This document shows, in pieces, positions 8,916 to 18,186 of a DNA stretch of 64,000 nucleotides. The stretch is taken from positions 62,001 to 126,000 of the forward strand of contig CAVZIT010000007.1 in NCBI GenBank assembly GCA_963775445.1. Reading direction: 5' to 3'. Position 1 is the first letter of the stretch. Every line of letters starts with the position of its first letter. This DNA is from Dokdonella_A sp963775445 (GTDB lineage Bacteria; Pseudomonadota; Gammaproteobacteria; Xanthomonadales; Rhodanobacteraceae). The translations under genes were made by a program, and so were the position numbers. The notes under the pieces are model-generated. The model worked only from the letters and a program-made list of their open reading frames with translations, was not told the origin of the DNA and did no database searches.

Positions 8916-9712
8916 CGTTCCACCTCGATGGTCAGCGCCGGCGCACCATCCCCCGCGAGCGTCACTTGGCCCGCGGTGTTTCCCGCGAGGAGCGCGAGCA
9001 GCGGCAGCGCGCTGGCAGCCATCGGGTTCGCAGCGGCCAGCGGCACGAGATGTTGTGGCAGCGCGGAGGCTGTCGTTTCATGCGCATCGCAGCGCAATCG
9101 CAGGATAGCCAGCCCTGCGGTGTCGTCCGCCGGAGCCACGATGAGCGCCGCGCCGAACAGCGATGCGCTGGGCCACACATCGGCCAAGGGTCCGGGGCTG
9201 TGCGTATCGTAGGCGACCAGGAGTACGGGCGTCTGTTCGCACAGGGCCTGGGTCGCGGATTCGAGCAGGCCTGCCGCAAAGCTCATGTGCGAAGCGCTGA
9301 TTGCCGTTGATGGGGCGTGACATCCGCTGGCGATGCTCCAGTAGCCCGCCGCGGCGTTGTGCACGGAGTTGTGGAATCGCGTCGGTGACAGGTCCAGGGG
9401 ATTTGCCGCCAGTGTTCTGCAAAGATAGTCGGTGACCGCCATATCACCCTCGATCGACGCAAATACGCTGGGCAGCGTGGCGGCGTCGCGCCCGGCCATG
9501 GCGCAAGCCTCGGCCGCGACATCGCAGGCCATTAATACACTATGCGGGGCGCGCCTTCGCTCCGCCTGCGCCAGCGCCGTTCCGCGCGGCCGTTCCGGGG
9601 CATCATCGACGCAGGCGGTCCCTCCGCGCAACACAGCCGCCGCGCGCGGCCAGCCTTTCAAGCCGGGAGCCCAGATCCCGACGCCTTCGACCACGACCGA
9701 AAGCGTCGTCAT
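8912..9712 (-). CDS. Ketoacyl-synthase-like chain length factor (no active-site Cys)
   Basis: 266 residues from the ATG at 9712 (MTTLSVVVEG); this start overlaps the KS stop as ATGA. The protein resembles the PF13723 family of KS-fold partners. It has the FHNSVHNAAAGYWSIASG stretch typical of these proteins but lacks the KS TAC(S/G)S nucleophile and the catalytic histidines. In aryl-polyene systems such proteins pair with an active KS and set chain length. Its position between KS and GT2 genes supports this role; the assignment rests on family motifs. Confidence 0.75.
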   Translation of the reverse strand: MTTLSVVVEGVGIWAPGLKGWPRAAAVLRGGTACVDDAPERPRGTALAQAERRRAPHSVLMACDVAAEACAMAGRDAATLPSVFASIEGDMAVTDYLCRTLAANPLDLSPTRFHNSVHNAAAGYWSIASGCHAPSTAISASHMSFAAGLLESATQALCEQTPVLLVAYDTHSPGPLADVWPSASLFGAALIVAPADDTAGLAILRLRCDAHETTASALPQHLVPLAAANPMAASALPLLALLAGNTAGQVTLAGDGAPALTIEVER

Positions 9713-10911
9713 GCGCGCACATGCGCATTGCGCGCGAACGCCAAGGTGCAATTGCTGCCGCCGAAACCGAAGGAATTGGAGAGTGCGAAATCGATCCTTC
9801 GTGCCTCGGCGTTGAGCGCAAGGTGAGTGCGACACACGATTTCAGGCTCACTGGTGTTCAACGTGGCGGGAACAAGCTCTTGCTGCATGGCGATCAGCGT
9901 AATCACGGCTTCCACGATACCTGCTGCGCCGAGGGTATGTCCGGTCCAGCCCTTGGTCGAACTCGCACGCGTCGTCGCGGGAAATACCTCGGCCAGCAAT
10001 GCGCCCTCGACCTCATCGTTCTTCGGTGTCGCGGTGCCGTGCAGGTTGATGTAATCGACGTCACCCGCCGCCAGTCCGCTGCGCGCCAGCGCGTCTTCGA
10101 GCGCGAGACGCGCGCCGAGTCCGTCCGGATGCGGTGTCGACATGTGGTGCGCATCGTTCGACTCGCCATAGCCGACAAGATGCGGCGCGCTGGCGTCGCC
10201 TTCGCGTTCGATTATTGCGAAGCCGGCGGCCTCGCCAATCGAAATGCCGGTTCGCGAAACGTCGAACGGTCGGCACGGTTCGCGCGCGACCAGTTCGAGC
10301 GCGTTGAAGCCGAACAGCACGCTGTCACACAGCGTATCGACGCCCGCCAGAATCGCCGCATCGGCGACACCCAGACGCATCAGGCGCTCGGCCTTGGCGA
10401 AAATCTTGGCGCTGGACGAGCAAGCAGTGGCCACCGTGACGCAAGGTCCGCGCGTGCCAAGTACGGCGCTGAGAAACAAGCCCAGAGAATGTGGAGTGTG
10501 CAGCGCCGGCCGGCGCAGCGCGGCGGGCATGCGTCCGTCTTCGAGCGATCGGTAGGCCTCTTCCGTAGCGCCGATGCTCGCAGTTGACGTACCGACGATG
10601 AGCGCGACCCGGTGGGCGCCATGACGCTCGATCGTCGCGCACGCGGCATCGAGAAAACCATCGGCATTGAGTCCAAGCCACGCGAGCCGGTTGTTTCGAC
10701 AATCGTGCATCTGAAAACGGGCAGGCAATGCTTTCGTTTCGATGTCGCGCACGCGCCCGATTGCACACGCCAACGGCGTGCGGGTGAAGTCGTTGGCGGC
10801 AAGCCCGCCCGCCCCTTCGGAAAAGGTTCGCGCATGCTGGGCGCGACCCGTGCCGATGGCGGAAGTGGCGGTGTACGCCGCAATGGCGAGCGGATGAATA
10901 CGGGAAGGCAC
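9709..10911 (-). CDS. Beta-ketoacyl-ACP synthase (aryl-polyene type)
   Basis: Condensing enzyme of about 400 residues with an intact catalytic triad: Cys164 in TVATACSSSAK, His291 in NLHGTATPKND and His325 in STKGWTGHTLGAAG. The chosen start is GTG at 10911, because upstream residues are Arg-rich and unlike the family. No good ribosome site is visible there, so the exact start is uncertain. With the chain length factor it probably forms a heterodimeric KS for polyene chain extension. I infer xanthomonadin-like chemistry only from the gene pair, as dehydratase, reductase and ACP genes are not alongside. Confidence 0.8.
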   Translation of the reverse strand: MPSRIHPLAIAAYTATSAIGTGRAQHARTFSEGAGGLAANDFTRTPLACAIGRVRDIETKALPARFQMHDCRNNRLAWLGLNADGFLDAACATIERHGAHRVALIVGTSTASIGATEEAYRSLEDGRMPAALRRPALHTPHSLGLFLSAVLGTRGPCVTVATACSSSAKIFAKAERLMRLGVADAAILAGVDTLCDSVLFGFNALELVAREPCRPFDVSRTGISIGEAAGFAIIEREGDASAPHLVGYGESNDAHHMSTPHPDGLGARLALEDALARSGLAAGDVDYINLHGTATPKNDEVEGALLAEVFPATTRASSTKGWTGHTLGAAGIVEAVITLIAMQQELVPATLNTSEPEIVCRTHLALNAEARRIDFALSNSFGFGGSNCTLAFARNAHVRA

Positions 10912-11080
10912 GCGTCGTCGAATCCGGCGAGGCTGTGCAATTATGCCACAGCCTGTCGTACTCGCCGGTCGATCCGCCCAAATGCAAACTCGCGAATCCG
11001 AATGGGCACAGCATCGTTCGCCGGCCGATCCGATGCCGCCCACTGCGACGTTACCCTTCCACGACAATCATATCGTGCCG

Positions 11081-11659
11081 TCATCGGGGAGCCTTGGCTT
11101 TCGTGTTGAGCGCCACCCAGTCCGCGAATTTGCCGATGAAATTGCGTAGAAACGTGAGGGTGCTCTCCGCAGTGACCCTGCCGCTTTCTTCATTCACCAG
11201 TTCCTGCACCTTGCCGATATAAACCTCCGGTTGCTGCAGTGTCGGCATGTCGAGGTAGGTCAGGGCCTGCCGCAGGTGGTGATTGGCGCCGAATCCGCCG
11301 GTGCTCGCGATCGACGCGCTCAGCACCCCGGCCGGTTTGCCGCTCCAGACGCTCTTGCCGTACGGACGCGAGCCCACGTCGATCGCGTTCTTGATCGCTG
11401 CGGGTACCGAGCGGTTGTGCTCCGGCGTAACGAACAAGGCGGCTTCGGCTTTCGCGATACGCTGGCGGAACGCGGCGTACTCGGGCGGGCTGCCTGCCGC
11501 GTCGAAATCCTGGTTGTAGATCGGCAATCGGCCGATCTCGACAATTTCCAGCGCAAGCCTTTTCGGCGCGAGATCAATCAGCGTGTTGGCGATCATGCGG
11601 TTGTACGATGCCTTGCGCAGGCTGCCAACCAGGACCACCACGTCTCTTGCATTGCCCAT
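11081..11659 (-). CDS. NADPH-dependent FMN reductase family protein
   Basis: 192-residue flavodoxin-like protein of the FMN_red family. It shows the flavin phosphate-binding loop VGSLRKASYNRMIA near residue 12 and the second signature ALFVTPEHNRSVPAAIKNAIDVGS near residue 75, as in chromate/quinone reductases of the ChrR/YieF group. It starts at the ATG at 11659, which has GGAAAAAG upstream. It is divergent from hemF with 129 bases between the two starts. The physiological electron acceptor cannot be read from sequence. Confidence 0.85.
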   Translation of the reverse strand: MGNARDVVVLVGSLRKASYNRMIANTLIDLAPKRLALEIVEIGRLPIYNQDFDAAGSPPEYAAFRQRIAKAEAALFVTPEHNRSVPAAIKNAIDVGSRPYGKSVWSGKPAGVLSASIASTGGFGANHHLRQALTYLDMPTLQQPEVYIGKVQELVNEESGRVTAESTLTFLRNFIGKFADWVALNTKAKAPR

Positions 11660-11788
11660 GATTACTTTTTCCGTCCGGAATGGTGGCATGCGCACTGGCC
11701 GCGCTGCCGTATGTCGGGTAACTATAATCGTCCGTGCACGACTACGGCTGAATGCGCGCGCCGACCAAGATATGGGGACACGCAGCAA

Positions 11789-12709
11789 ATGAATGGCGAA
11801 TCACAGCGGATCCGGGCGGTAAGCGCGTTCCTGACCGATCTGCAGACGCGCCTGTGTGACACGATCGAGTTGGCCGATGGTGCCGCGACTTTCGGGCGCG
11901 ACGCGTGGACACGCACCGGCGGCGGTGGCGGGTGTTCGCGCGTACTCAAGGGCGGCGCCGTGTTCGAGCAAGCCGGGGTCGGCTATTCAGCCGTCGGTGG
12001 CGAAACGTTGCCTCCCGCCGCCACGGCACAACGCCCGGAACTGGCCGGCCGCGCGTGGAACGCAATCGGGGTTTCGGTGGTTGTGCATCCGCTAAATCCC
12101 TATGTACCCACCACGCACATGAATGTGCGTTACTTCGAGGCATGCGGGAACGAGCAGCAGCCGATCTGGTGGTTCGGCGGCGGATTCGATCTGACGCCGT
12201 TCTACCCGTTCGACGAAGATGTACGCCATTGGCATCGTGTCGCGCGCGATCTGTGCGCGCCGTTCGGCGACGAGATATACGCACGTTACAAGCGCTGGTG
12301 CGATGAGTACTTCTTCCTCAAGCATCGCAACGAGGCGCGCGGCGTCGGCGGACTTTTCTTCGATGACTTGAATGAATGGGGATTCGAACGCTGCTTCGAG
12401 TTTCAGCGGGCAGTCGGCAATGGCTTCATCGAAGCCTATCTGCCGATTGTCGAGCATCGCAAGGATGAGCCTTTCGGCGATCGCGAACGCGAATTTCAAC
12501 TCTATCGGCGCGGTCGCTACGTCGAATTCAATCTGGTCTACGATCGCGGCACGTTGTTCGGTTTGCAATCGGGCGGACGCACCGAATCGATTCTGATGAG
12601 TCTGCCTCCGCGCCTTCGCTTCGAATATGCCTACACGCCGGAACCCGGCAGCGCCGAGGCGCGGCTTGCGGATTATCTGAAGCCACGCGGCTGGCTTGAT
12701 GACGCATAG
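11789..12709 (+). CDS. hemF: Coproporphyrinogen III oxidase, oxygen-dependent
   Basis: Converts coproporphyrinogen III to protoporphyrinogen IX with O2 in heme synthesis. The 306-residue protein has the family blocks NPYVPTTHMNVRYFE, IWWFGGGFDLTPFYPF, EARGVGGLFFDDLNEWGFE and GRTESILMSLPP, all intact. The ATG at 11789 follows GGGGA at about 11775. The last 37 bases overlap the 3' end of the convergent minus-strand gene. Confidence 0.96.
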   Translation: MNGESQRIRAVSAFLTDLQTRLCDTIELADGAATFGRDAWTRTGGGGGCSRVLKGGAVFEQAGVGYSAVGGETLPPAATAQRPELAGRAWNAIGVSVVVHPLNPYVPTTHMNVRYFEACGNEQQPIWWFGGGFDLTPFYPFDEDVRHWHRVARDLCAPFGDEIYARYKRWCDEYFFLKHRNEARGVGGLFFDDLNEWGFERCFEFQRAVGNGFIEAYLPIVEHRKDEPFGDREREFQLYRRGRYVEFNLVYDRGTLFGLQSGGRTESILMSLPPRLRFEYAYTPEPGSAEARLADYLKPRGWLDDA

Positions 12710-13164
12710 CCGGCAAATTTCCTTGAGGACGTTTGCAAGCCTGTGCTTCCTCCGTCGGGATCGTACTCCGGGCCGAGGCTCTTGATTCTGGGCGAGGAAC
12801 CAAGATCGAGGTTGAGCGCGGTGGTAAAATCGAGCGCTTCCTGGAGCGTCAATCCTCGATTCAAGGGGTAAGTCATGTAAATGCAATAACCGTCTGGTAA
12901 TTGGACACGTCTCCAAGAGTACGCGGTGTTGTAGTGCCACTGAGTGTACTGGGAACCAGGCGCCGCCTTGAGTTCTTCGATGCTCTTGTCAGCGCAGCCT
13001 TCCGGTCCATTGGTGTGACTTAGCGCCTGGTCGATCTGCTGCTGGGAAAAGTTTGGAAGCTGATCCGCGAGCGCGGCACGAAGCTCGTCGAATGCATGGA
13101 CGTCTTGCGGCCGCACCTCATTCGTGAAGCGACCACGGCCCACGAGGGGCAATCGCATCAGCAT
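12673..13164 (-). pseudogene. Second half of a secreted two-repeat protein (separated from its start by a frameshift)
   Basis: Unknown family. This frame encodes a repeat with LRAALADQLPNFS, a Cys, NTAYSWRRVQLPDGYCIYM, then LQEALDFTTALNLDLGSS. It has no signal peptide of its own. Just upstream of its first ATG the same frame is open and encodes RKQARDFKAAM, which resembles LQEALDFTTAL at the end of this repeat. That segment is what the first repeat, encoded in the other frame, lacks. I therefore read it as the 3' part of the gene starting at 13537, displaced by one extra base near 13195-13210. Confidence 0.6.
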
Positions 13165-13537
13165 CGCGGCCTTGAAGTCCCGTGCCTGCTTGCGCCGACA
13201 GCGGCCGCGAAAACGGCGTTCGCATGTAAATGCAGAGTAGCCCCGATCCCTGCGGTATCACCGTCCACGTGTACTCGTTGTTGTACACGCGCGAGCCGAG
13301 CGAGGATATATTGCCGGGATCTGCGTTGTTTCGGCAGTCGGTGAACTTTTGCGCATTTTTATCGATGCGCTCTCGCACCTCGAGGCTTTGCTGCGGCAGC
13401 ATCAGCGCGACTTCATCACGCAATGCCTGAAACAGATCGAGATCGGGGTCGGGCTCCGCAGCCTGGACCGGATGGAACGCGACCAGGCCCGCCGGTGCGA
13501 GCGCGCAACAAGCAAGCAAGCGAACGCGCACGTTCAT
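13118..13537 (-). pseudogene. First half of the same secreted two-repeat protein (5' part, frameshifted)
   Basis: The frame starts with a clear Sec signal peptide (residues 1-27, cut near VQA-AEP). It then encodes a repeat: LFQALRDEVALMLPQQS, a Cys, NNEYTWTVIPQGSGLLCIYMRTPFSR. After that it loses family-like sequence and ends in a low-complexity tail. The repeat aligns by eye with that in the next frame (same order: LR..LP helix, Cys, Y-(S/T)-W, CIYM, then PF or YP). Function unknown. It could instead be two overlapping genes, but the displaced C-terminal helix favours a frameshift. Confidence 0.6.
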
Positions 13538-13585
13538 GAAATCCCCCCTCGTCGGACTTCCCTTGCGAGAGCGCCCGCCTGCCGC

Positions 13586-14089
13586 TCAATTCCACTCGTA
13601 CAGCGTGTAATACACGGGCGAGATCGGGCCTTCGCTCGGGTCACGGGTCAGACGGCCGTTGCCGGTATGATCGAAAAAAGTCTGCACCGGTCCGTCCGGC
13701 GAAATGATCCGGATCATCCACACATGGCCGTGCTGGCGATATTCCTCGACGGTGTCGCTGCCCTGCTTGCGGATCGCGACCTTGCTCTCGGCGACGCGGC
13801 GCGCCGTGTCGGCTTCGCTCGGGTTGCGGTCAGCCTTGTCGCGCACGGGACGCGTATCGGGCTTGGCCAAGGGTGCGAGCGCGTCGGGGGGGGCACCGGC
13901 ATCGCCAGGCAAAGGTGCATCCGACGGCGGAGGTGGCGGCGCATCGGTGTGCACGCCCGGATCGTCGATGCTCGGCGGTGGTGGCACGTCGGCGTGGCGA
14001 TCGGGGTTCGGGGAAGACGGCGGCGCGGCGGAAACGGCGGCCATGGCGGCGAACGCCAGGGCAGTGGCAAGCAGAATTGAACGGATCAT
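13586..14089 (-). CDS. DUF2782 family secreted protein
   Basis: About 167 residues. Signal peptide (MIRSILLATALAFAAMAAVSA), then a Pro/Asp-rich linker (about residues 22-80), then the DUF2782 domain with DTVEEYRQHGHVWMIRI and the F-D-H-T-G-N-G-R-L segment. DUF2782 genes beside polA are characteristic of pseudomonads and xanthomonads. The start at 14089 is chosen because it begins the signal peptide. Likely periplasmic; function unknown. Confidence 0.8.
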   Translation of the reverse strand: MIRSILLATALAFAAMAAVSAAPPSSPNPDRHADVPPPPSIDDPGVHTDAPPPPPSDAPLPGDAGAPPDALAPLAKPDTRPVRDKADRNPSEADTARRVAESKVAIRKQGSDTVEEYRQHGHVWMIRIISPDGPVQTFFDHTGNGRLTRDPSEGPISPVYYTLYEWN

Positions 14090-14246
14090 GGCGGCGACTC
14101 CAGGCACAGTATGAGCCTAGCAGACCGGAACGACGAAAAAGCGCCCTCAAGTCTCATTGCATGAATCTTCGGATCGCCTTGCCGTCCGGATGAACCCGGC
14201 TCCTTTCCGTTAAGCTTTGGGCAGCCTGCCGTTTACCAAGCCGCTC

Positions 14247-17016
14247 ATGCCGCGCCCCCGACTCGTCCTCATTGATGGTTCATCGTATCTGTACCGCGCG
14301 TTTCATGCGCTGCCGCCACTCACCAACGCGACTGGAGAACCGACGGGCGCGCTGTTCGGCGTGGTCAACATGCTGCGGGCGATCCTGAACGATCGGCCCG
14401 AATATGCAGCGTTCGTTGGCGATGCGCCGGGCGGCACGTTTCGCGACGAGCTTTATCCAGACTACAAGGCTCACCGGCCACCGATGCCCGATGACCTGCG
14501 CGCGCAGGTCGAGCCGATGTTTGCGTTGGTCGAAGCGCTCGGCATGCCGATTCTCTGCGTGCCGGGCGTCGAGGCCGATGATGTCATCGGCACGCTGGCC
14601 AAACGCGCCGTCGAAGTGGGTATCGAGGTCGTCGCATCGACCGGCGACAAGGATTTCGCGCAACTCGTCGGCCCCGCACGTGACGCTGGTCAACACGATG
14701 AGCAACACCACGCTGGATGAAGCGGGTGTGTTCGAGAAATTCGCGGTGCGCCCGGACCAGATTGTCGACTATCTTGCCCTGGTCGGCGACAGCGTCGACA
14801 ACATCCCCGGCGTGGAGAAGTGCGGGCCGAAAACAGCGGCGAAGTGGCTCGGGGTATATGGGGATCTGGAGCACGTCATCGCCCATGCAACGGAGATTGG
14901 CGGCAAGATCGGTGAAAACCTGCGCAAGGCGCTGCCGCATCTGCCGCTCTCGCGCCAGCTCGCGACCATCAAGACCGATGTCGATCTCGAGTGCGGCCCG
15001 ACCGATCTCAAGCTGCGCGAACGCGATGTCGAAAGACTGCGCGAGCTGTACACGCGCTACGAGTTCAATGCGGCACTGAAGGAACTGGATGCAACTGCGC
15101 CCGTATTGCCAGGCCAGGCGCAAGCCACGCCGCCATCCGATGAATCGGGAACTGTGGCGGCCCCAAGGTCGCCGACCAAATTGCAACCCATCCCCGATTC
15201 GCTGATCGGCCCCGGAACCCATGAACTGGTCACGACGCGGGCGCAACTCGACGCATGGATTGGTCGCCTGCGAACAGCCCCGCTGATCGCGTTCGATACC
15301 GAAACGACGTCGCTCGATCCGATGCGGGCCGAACTGGTCGGCATCTCGTTTTCAGTCGCACCCAGGCAGGCTGCCTACATTCCACTGGCGCACGACTATC
15401 CGGGGGTGCCCAAGCAACTCGACCGCGACACGGTGCTCGCGGCACTCAAGGCCGTGCTCGAGGATCCCGATCGGCCGAAACTTGGCCAGCATGCGAAGTA
15501 CGACATCAATGTGCTGTCCAATTACGGAGTCCACGTTCGCGGCATTGCGCACGACAGCATGCTTGAGTCGTATGTGCTCAACGCGACTGCGACGCGTCAC
15601 GACATGGACACGCTCGCAAGACGCCATCTCGGCTACGAAACCATCCGTTACGCGGATGTTGCGGGCAAGGGCGCCAAACAGATCGGTTTTGCCGAGGTCG
15701 AACTCGAACGCGCCTGCGATTATGCGGCCGAGGATGCCGACATCACGTTGCGCCTGCATCATGCGTTGTGGCCGCAACTGGCAGCGCTCCCGCAGCTCGC
15801 TTCCGTGTATGGCGATATCGAGATGCCGCTGGTGCCGGTGCTCGCGCGCATGGAACAGCGTGGCGTATTGATCGACGTCGAGGCGCTGCACCGCCAGAGC
15901 CGCGAACTCGCCGAACGCATGCAGGAACTGACCTGCGAGGCCTACCGGATCGCGGGGCGGAGTTTCGGCCTCGATTCGCCGAAGCAACTGCAGGCGCTGT
16001 TGTTCGACGAACTGCAGTTGCCGATGCGCAGCAAGACACCGACCGGCCAGCCATCGACCAACGAGGAAGCGCTCGCCGCGATCGCCGACGAGCATCCGCT
16101 ACCGCAGCTCATTCTCGATTACCGTACGCTCGCCAAGCTGCGTTCCACCTATACCGTGAAATTGGCCGAATCGGTGAACTCGCGCACCGGCCGTGTCCAT
16201 ACGTGCTACGGCCAGGCGATCGCCGCCACCGGTCGGTTGTCCTCCTCCGACCCGAATCTGCAGAACATTCCGATCCGTACCGAGGAAGGTCGCCGCATCC
16301 GCCAGGCATTCGTGGCGCCTCCGGGCTGGTCGGTCGTGGCGGCCGACTATTCGCAGATCGAGCTCCGCATCATGGCGCACCTGTCCGGAGACACGGGACT
16401 CCTCGCGGCGTTCGTCGGCGGGCAGGACGTTCATCGCGCAACCGCCGCCGAAGTGTTCGGCGTGCCCCCCGAACGCGTTGACGCAAACCAGCGCCGCGCG
16501 GCAAAGGCGATCAATTTCGGGCTCATGTATGGCATGAGCGCGTTTGGCCTTTCCCGCGCGATTGGCGTCGCGCGTGGCGACGCGCAGGACTACATGGCAC
16601 GCTACTTCGCGCGCTATCCGGGTGTGCATGAGTTCATGGAGCAGACCCGCGAGCGGGCGCGCACGAGCGGTTATGTGGAAACCCTGTTCGGGCGGCGCCT
16701 GTATCTGACCGACATCACGTCGTCCAACCACGCGCGTCGTTCGGGCGCGGAACGCGCGGCCATCAATGCGCCCATGCAGGGGACCGCGGCGGACATCATC
16801 AAGCGCGCGATGATCGCCGTGGATCGATGGATCGAGGGACGCGACGACGTGCACATGCTCATGCAGGTCCACGACGAACTGGTGTTCGAGGTGCGCGACG
16901 ATCGCATCGAGGAAATAGTCGAAGGCGCGCGCGAACACATGAGTGCCGCGGCCACACTCGACGTGCCACTCGTGGTGGACATAGGCAACGGCGCCAATTG
17001 GGATCAAGCGCACTGA
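14247..17016 (+). CDS. polA: DNA polymerase I, reading frame interrupted by a one-base insertion
   Basis: Family A polymerase for Okazaki-fragment processing and repair. Joined across the shift it would be about 922 residues, a normal length. The first frame (14247 to about 14675) holds the 5'-3' exonuclease start (LVLIDGSSYLYRAFHALPP to STGDKDFAQLVG). The second frame resumes with PHVTLVNTMSNTTLDEAG and continues through the 3'-5' exonuclease with an intact DTET motif and the polymerase domain (DYSQIELRIMAHLSGD, VHDELVFEV). Removing one C from the CCCC run at 14672-14675 restores the frame exactly. A sequencing error or a real mutation both fit. Confidence 0.93.
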
Positions 17017-17077
17017 TACGACTTCGTCACCGAATTGCTACGCAAACTGATCCAGATCACCGGCCGCATGGCCCCGG

Positions 17078-18136
17078 TTACGGCGGGCATTGCGCAGCGT
17101 CAAAACCGTTTGCGAATATGCCATCGATGACGATGCGTCCGATCCAGCCGGTGCCTTGCGCATACCACAGATTGCCATCCGGTCCGGTCGTGATGTATTC
17201 GAGAATATTTCCCACCGGCAAGCTGCCGAACTCGGTGATCTCGCCATCCGGCGTAATCCGCCCGATGGTGTGGCTGAGCTGTTCGGCGAACCACAGGTTG
17301 CCATCGGGGCCGGCCGTGATGCCCAAGAGGCCGCTGCCGAAGAGATTGGCACTGAACTCGGTGACGACGCCATCCGGCGTGATGCGGCCGATGCGGCTGC
17401 CGCCGTTTTCGGTGAACCAGAGGTTGCCGTCGGGTCCGGCGGTGATGCCGAACGGTGCGGCATCGGCGCTGATGCCGACATCGAACTCGGTAACCATGCC
17501 CGCGGTCGTGATTCGACCGATCCGGTTGGCGGAATATTCGGCGAACCACAAGTTGCCGTCGGGGCCGGACGTGATGCCGACGGGTGTGGCGCCATAGGGC
17601 GGGCAGGTCGCGCGGTCGCAGATCCCGGCGCTGTACTCGGTGATGATGCCGTCCGGCGTAATCCGGCCCACGCGATTGCCGTTCGCCTCGGTAAACCAGA
17701 GGTTGCCGTCCGCTCCTGCCGTGATGCCGAACGGATCGGAGAACGGGCTGATCATGTTGCCGACGTCCTCGCCGAATTCCGCAACGACGCCGGTCGGTGA
17801 AATTCTTCCGACCCGACTGATCGAGTAGTCGCTCTTGCGTTCGGTGAACCAGACGTCGCCGTCAGGGCCAGCCGCGATCGAATACGGTTGCGCACCTCCG
17901 GTAATGCCGGCGCTGAACTCGGTGATGACTCCCTGTGGGGTGATTCTTCCCACGCGGTCGCCGCCGTTGAATTCGGTGAACCACAGGTTGCCGTCGGGGC
18001 CGACCGCGATGCCGACCGGCTGCGCGTCTGCGCTCAAGCCCGCACAATATTTCGTGAGGGTTTGTGCCGACGTCGCGACCGAGAAGCAAGCCAGCAGCAC
18101 AAGGGCGCCGCAGTGGATTGTACGCCAGCGAATCAT
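17078..18136 (-). CDS. Secreted seven-bladed beta-propeller, streptogramin-lyase (Vgb) fold
   Basis: About 352 residues: signal peptide cut near TSA-QT, then roughly seven repeats of the pattern GPDGNLWFTE...GRITPDGVITEFS, the blade repeat of Vgb-like proteins. I prefer the ATG at 18136 because GGGAGA lies 8 bases before it but only 2 bases before the in-frame ATG at 18142. The C-terminus, after the propeller, is IFANGFDAAQCPP; the I-F-x-x-G-F-D motif recurs at the end of a neighbour. Vgb folds are common in secreted environmental proteins, so antibiotic inactivation should not be assumed. Confidence 0.8.
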   Translation of the reverse strand: MIRWRTIHCGALVLLACFSVATSAQTLTKYCAGLSADAQPVGIAVGPDGNLWFTEFNGGDRVGRITPQGVITEFSAGITGGAQPYSIAAGPDGDVWFTERKSDYSISRVGRISPTGVVAEFGEDVGNMISPFSDPFGITAGADGNLWFTEANGNRVGRITPDGIITEYSAGICDRATCPPYGATPVGITSGPDGNLWFAEYSANRIGRITTAGMVTEFDVGISADAAPFGITAGPDGNLWFTENGGSRIGRITPDGVVTEFSANLFGSGLLGITAGPDGNLWFAEQLSHTIGRITPDGEITEFGSLPVGNILEYITTGPDGNLWYAQGTGWIGRIVIDGIFANGFDAAQCPP

Positions 18137-18186
18137 GACCATTCTCCCGACAGGTTGGGTTGGCGAAAGGAATTTCCGGTGGCGCT

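Noticed and set aside
17078..18136. Streptogramin-inactivating lyase
   Set aside because: The blade repeat matches the Vgb fold but it is a secreted repeat protein with an extra C-terminal motif; the fold alone does not show lyase activity.
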